Assembly: GCF_042932805.1 (NCBI RefSeq)
Contig: NZ_CP170633.1
Span: forward strand, 2,666,001-2,730,000
Reading direction: 5' to 3'
DNA from: Ascidiaceihabitans sp029251465
GTDB taxonomy: Bacteria > Pseudomonadota > Alphaproteobacteria > Rhodobacterales > Rhodobacteraceae
DNA length: 64,000 nt
A program made the position numbers and the translations under genes. The notes beneath the pieces were generated by a model. It ran no database searches, had not been told where the DNA came from, and was given only the letters and a program-made list of their open reading frames with translations. Positions 58,484 through 64,000 of the stretch are shown here, in pieces. Numbering within the stretch: the first letter of the stretch is position 1; every line of letters starts with the position of its first letter.

Positions 58484-58798
58484 GAGCTATCGCCTGAGGC
58501 ACGCGCCACCAAAACGGACGCCGCCATCGGTGACACATTTTACTACGCTGACCCAAATGCACCCGCGCCCATTCATGGCCGCGACGACTACCTTGCCTAC
58601 ATCCAGATGTTCGGCGATATGGCCCCCGGCGCAACGGCGCGCGTCGTTTCAATTTCAGAAAAACACGGCCACGCACGAGCAACGGTCGAATTTGTAATCA
58701 ACAAAGACATGTCGCAGTTCGGTCAGTATTTTGCAGATATCAAAGACGGGAAAATCACCCGCCTGATCGGATTTGCTGGGATGGGAGAACCCACTTGA
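58445..58798 (+). CDS. NTF2-like (SnoaL-type) small protein in the importer operon
   Basis: 117 residues. NTF2-fold pattern: helical start (LHTLFSAWGELSPEARATKT), FYYADPNAPAPIHGRDDYLA, and later beta strands (ATVEFVINKD, FADIKDGKITRLIGF). Such proteins bind or convert small molecules. The gene lies between the binding protein and the ATPase of the importer, so it may handle the imported compound. The start codon is enclosed in a stem-loop. Its stop overlaps the TTG start of the ATPase (TTGA). Confidence 0.8.
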   Translation: MTDCLHTLFSAWGELSPEARATKTDAAIGDTFYYADPNAPAPIHGRDDYLAYIQMFGDMAPGATARVVSISEKHGHARATVEFVINKDMSQFGQYFADIKDGKITRLIGFAGMGEPT

Positions 58799-60321
58799 AT
58801 ACCACGTCTCCTGCTATCGAACTGAAAGGCATTTCCAAGGCCTTCGGTCCGGTTCAAGCCAACAAAGACATTTCAATCCGCGTTATGCCTGGCACAATCC
58901 ACGGCATTATCGGCGAAAACGGGGCTGGAAAATCCACCCTGATGTCGATCCTGTACGGGTTTTACAAAGCTGACAAAGGCGAGATTTTCATCAGCGGGAC
59001 CAAGACCGAAATCCCCGACAGCCAAGCCGCGATTTCCGCCGGCATCGGCATGGTGTTCCAGCACTTTAAACTGGTCGAAAACTTTACCGTTCTCGAGAAT
59101 ATCATTCTGGGGGCCGAAGGTGGCTGGTCACTGACGACTTCACTGGCCAAGGCGCGCAAATCGTTGATCGAACTGGCCGCTGAATACGAGCTAAACATCG
59201 ACCCCGACGCCTTGATCGAAGAGATCGGCGTGGGCATGCAGCAACGGGTCGAGATCCTCAAGGCGCTGTATCGTCAGGCCGATATTTTGATCCTGGATGA
59301 ACCCACCGGCGTGCTGACCCCGCCCGAAGCTGATCAATTGTTCCGCATCCTTGGTCGTCTGCGCGAAGAAGGCAAAACCATCATTTTGATCACGCACAAA
59401 CTGCGCGAGATTATGGACATCACTGATACCGTCAGCGTGATGCGGCGCGGCGAAATGACCGCAACTGTGAAAACCGCTGACACCAGCCCAGAACAACTGG
59501 CCGAGCTGATGGTCGGGCGCAAAGTGTTGCTGCGCGTTGATAAAGCGCCCGCCAAGCCGGGCAAAGTTGTGTTGGATATCCAGAACCTACGCGTTGTTGA
59601 CGAACAAGGCGTCGAGCGCCTCAAAGGGATCGACCTACAAGTACGCGCCGGCGAAGTCGTGGGCATCGCCGGTGTTGCGGGCAACGGACAATCCGAATTG
59701 CTTGAGGTGCTTGGTGGCTACGCAGACGGCAAAGGCACCGTGCTGCTGAACGGCGAACCAATTGATCTAACAGGAAAAAATTCAGACGGACAATCGCGTC
59801 GTGCCCGTGGTATTGCCCACGTCCCCGAGGATCGGCAACGCGAAGGCCTGATTATGGACTTTATGGCGTGGGAAAACACGGCCTTTGGCTATCATCACGA
59901 CGACGCCTACCGCGCTGGCATCTTGATGGACAATGCCGCGATCCGCCAAGACACCGAAGAAAAAATGGAGCGTTTTGATGTGCGCCCGCCCGATCCACGC
60001 TTGTCGGCCAAGAATTTTTCGGGCGGCAACCAGCAAAAAATTGTGCTCGCGCGCGAAATCGAACGCAACCCCGACCTGCTGCTGATCGGTCAACCGACGC
60101 GCGGCGTTGACATTGGGGCCATCGAATTCATCCACCAACAAATCGTGGCGTTACGCGATCAAGGCAAGGCGATTTTGCTGGTCAGCGTCGAGCTAGAGGA
60201 AATTCTAGCGCTATCAGATCGGGTCGCGGTCATGTTTGACGGTCACATCATGGGCGAACGCATGCCGAACGATACAGACGAAAAAGAATTGGGCCTGCTG
60301 ATGGCCGGGGTGGGGTCGTAA
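58795..60321 (+). CDS. Nucleoside ABC importer ATPase (two nucleotide-binding domains)
   Basis: 508 residues from a TTG start overlapping the preceding stop. NBD1: GENGAGKST (Walker A), MQQRVEILKAL (signature variant), ILDEPTGVLTP (Walker B). NBD2: AGVAGNGQSE (Walker A variant), FSGGNQQKIVLAREI (signature), LIGQPTRGVDIGA (Walker B variant). This fused, asymmetric architecture is typical of BMP-family purine nucleoside and sugar (RbsA-like) importers. The ATPase that energises 57422 and the two permeases below. Confidence 0.95.
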   Translation: MNTTSPAIELKGISKAFGPVQANKDISIRVMPGTIHGIIGENGAGKSTLMSILYGFYKADKGEIFISGTKTEIPDSQAAISAGIGMVFQHFKLVENFTVLENIILGAEGGWSLTTSLAKARKSLIELAAEYELNIDPDALIEEIGVGMQQRVEILKALYRQADILILDEPTGVLTPPEADQLFRILGRLREEGKTIILITHKLREIMDITDTVSVMRRGEMTATVKTADTSPEQLAELMVGRKVLLRVDKAPAKPGKVVLDIQNLRVVDEQGVERLKGIDLQVRAGEVVGIAGVAGNGQSELLEVLGGYADGKGTVLLNGEPIDLTGKNSDGQSRRARGIAHVPEDRQREGLIMDFMAWENTAFGYHHDDAYRAGILMDNAAIRQDTEEKMERFDVRPPDPRLSAKNFSGGNQQKIVLAREIERNPDLLLIGQPTRGVDIGAIEFIHQQIVALRDQGKAILLVSVELEEILALSDRVAVMFDGHIMGERMPNDTDEKELGLLMAGVGS

Positions 60322-60322
60322 A

Positions 60323-61417
60323 ATGGACGTGATGCCAAAATGGGCCGAGGTGATCCTCGTGCCGCTGATTTCGTTGTTGTTGGCCGCTATTTTGTCAGCT
60401 TTGATCATTCTCGCGATCGGAGAAGACCCGATTGCCGCCGCCAAACTGATGTTTGAAGGGGCTGTCGGCTCTGTGCGCGGCTGGGGCTACACCCTGTATT
60501 ATGCCACGAATTTCATGTTCACGGGGCTGGCCGTATCTGTCGCGTTCCACGCACGCATGTTCAACATTGGCGGCGAAGGACAGGCTGTCTTGGGCGGTTT
60601 GGGGGTCGCACTTGTTTGCCTCTACGTCCCTTGGCCGCATTGGTCGATTGCCTTGGTCGCAGCCACTGCAATGGCCGCAGCGTTCGGCGCATTCTGGGCC
60701 GCAATCCCTGCATATTTGCAAGCCAAACGCGGCAGCCACATCGTGATCACGACGATCATGTTCAACTACATTGCTGCTGCAGTTTTGATTTATTTGCTCA
60801 ATGAGTTTCTGAAACCTGCGGGGGCCGCTGACCCGTCTTCAGCGAGATTTGCAGCGCATCTGGACCTGCCAACGCTCAACAGCATGCTGAACGGCATGGG
60901 CATCAAGGCGTCCAAAGACGACTCTGTAAACGTCACGTTTCTGATCGCCATTGCGTCTTGCGTTGCCGTCTGGGTGTTGATGTGGAAAACCCGTTTGGGC
61001 TATGAAATTCGCGCCTTTGGGCATTCGGAATCGGCCGCCCGTTACGCCGGCATCAACCCCACAAAAATCGTCATGGTATCGATGATCATTTCCGGCGCAC
61101 TGGCTGGAATGATGGGCATCAACGTGGTGATGGGCGAGGCCGAGCGATTGGTGCTTAACTCTGTCGAGGGGGCCGGATTCATCGGAATTGCCGTCGCCCT
61201 GATGGGGCGCAACCATCCGTTTGGCGTGTTCTTGGCAGCGATCCTGTTCGGATTTCTGTACCAAGGCGGGGCCGAGCTGGATTTCTGGACCTCGATTCCG
61301 CGCGAATTGATCGTAGTAATCCAAGCCCTCGTGATCCTGTTCACAGGCGCGCTTGACCACATGGTTCGCATGCCGCTGGAACGCGTATTCCTGGCCTTCC
61401 GCAAGGGAGACGTCTGA
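60323..61417 (+). CDS. Nucleoside ABC importer permease 1
   Basis: 364 residues, about nine transmembrane helices. FNIGGEGQAVLGGLGVALVC and GSHIVITTIMFNYIAAAVLI are permease segments, and LGYEIRAFGHSESAARYAGI is the EAA-like coupling loop of the branched-chain/nucleoside importer class. Pairs with the permease at 61417; stop and next start share a base (TGATG). Begins 1 nt after the ATPase stop. Substrate by context: purine nucleosides. Confidence 0.93.
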   Translation: MDVMPKWAEVILVPLISLLLAAILSALIILAIGEDPIAAAKLMFEGAVGSVRGWGYTLYYATNFMFTGLAVSVAFHARMFNIGGEGQAVLGGLGVALVCLYVPWPHWSIALVAATAMAAAFGAFWAAIPAYLQAKRGSHIVITTIMFNYIAAAVLIYLLNEFLKPAGAADPSSARFAAHLDLPTLNSMLNGMGIKASKDDSVNVTFLIAIASCVAVWVLMWKTRLGYEIRAFGHSESAARYAGINPTKIVMVSMIISGALAGMMGINVVMGEAERLVLNSVEGAGFIGIAVALMGRNHPFGVFLAAILFGFLYQGGAELDFWTSIPRELIVVIQALVILFTGALDHMVRMPLERVFLAFRKGDV

Positions 61418-62385
61418 TGGATTACATGACGCTTCTTCAGGTGCTCGACACCACAGTCCGCCTTGCGATCCCGCTGCTGTTGGCCTGTTTGGCTGGTCTG
61501 TTTTCCGAACGCGCAGGCATTTTCGACATCGGGCTTGAGGGTAAAATGCTGGCGGCTGCGTTCCTGTCTGCTGCCGTCGCGGCCACGTCAGGGTCTGTCT
61601 GGGTCGGGTTGTTGGCAGGCATCGGGGCTTCTGTCGCTCTCAGCTTGATCCACGGGTTGGCATCGATCACATTCCGCGGCAACCAATTGATTTCGGGCGT
61701 CGCCATCAACTTTTTGGCAGCTGGCATGACAGTGCTGATCGCGCAAAGCTGGTTCCAACAAGGCGGACGCACACCGTCGCTAACCGGTGCAGCACGATTT
61801 AACCCGCTGACCCTGCCGTTTGCAGACAGTATTTCGGACGTGCCCGTCATCGGGCCGGCCTATTCCGAATTAATCTCGGGCCACGCGCTGGTCGTCTACA
61901 TCGCCTTTGCCATCGTGCCGTTGTCGTGGTGGGTGTTGTATCGCACACGGTTTGGCCTGCGCCTGCGCGCCGTTGGGGAAAATCCCGCAGCTGTCGACAC
62001 TGCTGGGATTTCGGTCGTCGGATTGCGGTATGCGGCCGTGATCATCTGCGGTGTTTTGTGCGGGATTGCGGGGGCGTATCTGTCGACTGCCCTGCAGGCC
62101 GGTTTCATCAAAGATATGTCTGCGGGCCGTGGATTTATCGCGCTTGCCGCGTTGATCTTTGCCAAATGGCGCCCGTGGCATGCGATGTATGCCTGCCTGC
62201 TGTTCGGCCTGTTCCAAGCGCTCGAGCTGCGCCCCGACATTATCGAACGGTTGATCGGCATCAGGGTCCAAAGCCAATTGCTCAGCGCGCTGCCCTACAT
62301 CATGACGGTTGTGATTCTTGCAGGGTTGGGCGGCAAAGCCATTCCGCCACGCGCGGGTGGCGAGCCCTATGTCAAAGAGCGTTAA
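61417..62385 (+). CDS. Nucleoside ABC importer permease 2
   Basis: 322 residues, eight to nine helices. LFSERAGIFDIGLEGKMLAA and NFLAAGMTVLIAQSWFQQGG, with the coupling loop TRFGLRLRAVGENPAAVDTA. The usual shorter partner of a BMP importer (YufQ-like). It completes the operon 57422-62385; 110 bp follow before the TauE gene without a clear terminator. Confidence 0.93.
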   Translation: MDYMTLLQVLDTTVRLAIPLLLACLAGLFSERAGIFDIGLEGKMLAAAFLSAAVAATSGSVWVGLLAGIGASVALSLIHGLASITFRGNQLISGVAINFLAAGMTVLIAQSWFQQGGRTPSLTGAARFNPLTLPFADSISDVPVIGPAYSELISGHALVVYIAFAIVPLSWWVLYRTRFGLRLRAVGENPAAVDTAGISVVGLRYAAVIICGVLCGIAGAYLSTALQAGFIKDMSAGRGFIALAALIFAKWRPWHAMYACLLFGLFQALELRPDIIERLIGIRVQSQLLSALPYIMTVVILAGLGGKAIPPRAGGEPYVKER

Positions 62386-62495
62386 TGGAAGTTTAGCACG
62401 CCGATAAGTCCAGATTCCCGTAACCTATCACACCATTTTGCGGCATCGCGGCGAGACATCTTGATTTACGCCCTGCCTTGGGGTTAGGGGTTCTC

Positions 62496-63407
62496 ATGCA
62501 AATTTACCTTCCCATCGCCGAAGTATCGGTTAACGCGTTCCTCCTGCTCGGGTTGGGCGGCATCGTTGGAATTTTGTCAGGCATGTTTGGTGTCGGTGGC
62601 GGTTTCTTGATGACGCCCCTGTTGTTCTTTATCGGCATCCCGCCGGCCGTGGCCGTTGCAACCGAAGCCAACCAAATTGTGGCATCATCGTTTTCCGGCG
62701 TTCTTGCGCATTTCAAGCGAAAGACCGTGGACCTTAAAATGGGGACCGTGCTGCTGATTGGCGGCCTGGTTGGCGCGGCATTGGGCGTTGTGGTGTTCAA
62801 CTATCTCAAGGCGCAGGGTCAGGTCGATCTGCTGGTTAAACTTTGCTACGTGCTGTTCCTTGGCGTCATCGGCGGGCTGATGTTTTTCGAAAGCCTGAAT
62901 GCGATCCGCAAGACGGCAAAAGGCAAACCTGCAACGCGCAAGAAACACAACTGGATCCACGGTCTGCCGTTCAAAATGCGGTTCCGGGTGTCAGGTCTGT
63001 ATATCTCCGTCATTCCACCGCTGATCGTTGGTCTTTGCGTCGGTATTCTGGCGGCGATCATGGGTGTTGGCGGCGGATTCATCATGGTGCCTGCGATGAT
63101 TTATCTGCTGGGCATGCCAACCAAAGTGGTCGTTGGTACGTCGCTGTTCCAGATCATTTTTGTGACCGCATTCACCACGATGCTGCACGCGACGACCAAC
63201 TTTACCGTTGATATCGTTCTGGCGGTTTTGCTGCTGGTCGGCGGCGTGATCGGTGCCCAGATCGGCACGCGCATCGGGGTCAAGATGAAGGCCGAACAAC
63301 TGCGCATCTGGCTTGCGGTTATGGTGCTTGCAGTTTGCTTTAAACTGGCGCTTGATCTGCTGCTGCAGCCTACCGAATTATATTCCATCGGCGTGGGGGG
63401 GCATTGA
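62496..63407 (+). CDS. TauE/SafE family anion exporter
   Basis: 303 residues behind TTAGGGGTTCTC. Duplicated fold: LGLGGIVGILSGMFGVGGGF in the first half is echoed by LCVGILAAIMGVGGGFIMVP in the second, the TauE/SafE signature. A basic loop (about 140-165) separates the halves. The family exports sulfite, sulfoacetate or similar anions. The following gene, 1 nt after, encodes a TIGR02186 protein, a frequent companion in alphaproteobacteria, so the two act together. Confidence 0.92.
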   Translation: MQIYLPIAEVSVNAFLLLGLGGIVGILSGMFGVGGGFLMTPLLFFIGIPPAVAVATEANQIVASSFSGVLAHFKRKTVDLKMGTVLLIGGLVGAALGVVVFNYLKAQGQVDLLVKLCYVLFLGVIGGLMFFESLNAIRKTAKGKPATRKKHNWIHGLPFKMRFRVSGLYISVIPPLIVGLCVGILAAIMGVGGGFIMVPAMIYLLGMPTKVVVGTSLFQIIFVTAFTTMLHATTNFTVDIVLAVLLLVGGVIGAQIGTRIGVKMKAEQLRIWLAVMVLAVCFKLALDLLLQPTELYSIGVGGH

Positions 63408-63408
63408 T

Positions 63409-64000
63409 ATGACGCTTTCCAACACACTGCGCTGGCTGGTTGCCGCCTTGTTCATCGCGATGCCCGTGACTGCAGAAGAGGTCGTATTGGGCCTCAGCAA
63501 AAACGAAGTTGCGATCACTACGTCGTTCAACGGTTCTGAAATTCTGATCTTTGGTGCGGTGAAACGTGAAAAACCGATCCCTGATGGTGAACCGCTTGCG
63601 GTGATCATCACGATCGCTGGCCCATCGGAAACCGTTACCGTTCGGCGCAAAGAGAAGAAATTGGGCATCTGGGTCAACACCGATTCCGTAGACGTTGACG
63701 CGGCACCCAGCTTTTACGCCGTGGCCACCAGCGGTCTGCTGCGCGACGCCCTGAATGATGTCGAAGATTTACGTTACAAAATATCTGTCCCCCGCGCCAT
63801 TCGCTCGGTCGGGGCACCGATGAACGTGCTCGACGCTGCCAGCTTTACCGAAGCCGTCATTCGCATCCGCGGTGCATCCGATTTGTACCAACTGCTCGAA
63901 GACAGTGTGACGGTCGACGATCAAACCTTGTTTCAGACTTCGGTGCGCATGCCCGCAGCCCTGACCGAAGGGGCCTATGCCACCCGTATTTTCCTAACGC
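63409..64000 (+). CDS. TIGR02186 family exported protein, cut by window edge
   Basis: The 197 codons visible start at ATG 63409, one base after the TauE stop. A Sec signal (about 1-22, MTLSNTLRWLVAALFIAMPV then TAEE) is followed by a beta-rich domain: LSKNEVAITTSFNGSEILIF and RRKEKKLGIWVNTDSVDVDA, which are recognisable of TIGR02186. Function is unknown. Its conservation beside TauE/SafE suggests a periplasmic or membrane-anchored accessory of the exporter. The 3' end lies beyond the window; family members carry a C-terminal transmembrane helix there. Confidence 0.85.
   Translation, partial: MTLSNTLRWLVAALFIAMPVTAEEVVLGLSKNEVAITTSFNGSEILIFGAVKREKPIPDGEPLAVIITIAGPSETVTVRRKEKKLGIWVNTDSVDVDAAPSFYAVATSGLLRDALNDVEDLRYKISVPRAIRSVGAPMNVLDAASFTEAVIRIRGASDLYQLLEDSVTVDDQTLFQTSVRMPAALTEGAYATRIFLT

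Noticed and set aside
62386..62495. Riboswitch or regulatory leader before the TauE/SafE gene
   Set aside because: The 110 bp show no recognisable aptamer pattern or strong inverted repeat.
1..64000. CRISPR arrays, rRNA genes and transposase-bearing insertion sequences
   Set aside because: No regularly spaced repeats, rRNA signatures or transposase genes were seen on either strand.

Overview
The window looks like a chromosomal segment of a marine Rhodobacteraceae species (Roseobacter group; genus not resolvable by eye). The reasons are the infA-maf-RNase E/G-yacG order next to tRNA-Phe, a GcrA cell-cycle regulator, an alphaproteobacterial-type LexA box (GTTC-N7-GTTC), a TTC38-like TPR protein beside a three-gene osmoregulated periplasmic glucan operon, and moderately GC-rich, tightly packed genes with many ATGA/TGATG overlaps.

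Layout. 1-4530: accessory, more AT-rich DNA that ends at the 3' end of a tRNA-Phe gene (4531-4605, minus strand), as expected for one end of an integrative island. It holds the 3' part of a SNF2-family helicase (ZorD-like is possible), two small ORFs (one an AlpA-type regulator) and an unrecognised two-gene membrane-protein cassette behind a 12-codon leader peptide. 4743-6795: housekeeping operon infA-maf-RNase-yacG (minus). 7043-11492: three LysR regulators with small target genes, including a glyoxalase with an in-frame central deletion. 11613-12482: periplasmic copper chaperone PCuAC and a DUF2946-like exported protein. 12590-22106: rpmB, a DUF2855 protein, meaB, hrpB, gnd, a ketopantoate-reductase-like gene, a sterol desaturase-family gene and proC. 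22117-22598: a decayed exported-protein gene. 22578-25338: a DsbA/HCCA-isomerase-like gene, argF and argD (minus).

25621-40681: EamA transporter, gcrA, a ThDP enzyme plus CoA-transferase pair, TPR protein, opgC-opgG-opgH, an esterase/depolymerase, a rhodanese, SseB, a uracil-DNA-glycosylase-family protein, and an ArsR-permease pair with two matching operator-like palindromes. 40909-45620: capsule export and precursor cluster (kpsT, kpsE, kdsA, phosphomannomutase/phosphoglucomutase). 45663-57241: AsmA, rimO, an AT-rich orphan gene with a HEPN-like motif, a dual CDGSH protein, an apparently LexA-controlled small protein with two repeats, hemolysin III, an IMPACT protein, an M48 lipoprotein, ilvE, a universal stress protein, a GNAT acetyltransferase, a NifU-type protein, a GFA protein, tsaB and rimI. 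57422-62385: a BmpA-type nucleoside ABC importer operon with an embedded NTF2-like gene and a stem-loop over its start codon. 62496-64000: TauE/SafE exporter and a TIGR02186 protein cut by the window edge.

The strongest unusual signals are: the SOS-box-controlled repeat protein at 50413; a four-copy dispersed palindromic repeat with compensatory base changes (27193, 27279, 45635, 50326); the leader-peptide-coupled membrane cassette at 2511-4239; the HEPN-like orphan at 49094; and the 10-bp stem-loop inside the ABC importer operon. All functions are read from sequence by eye; no database search was run.
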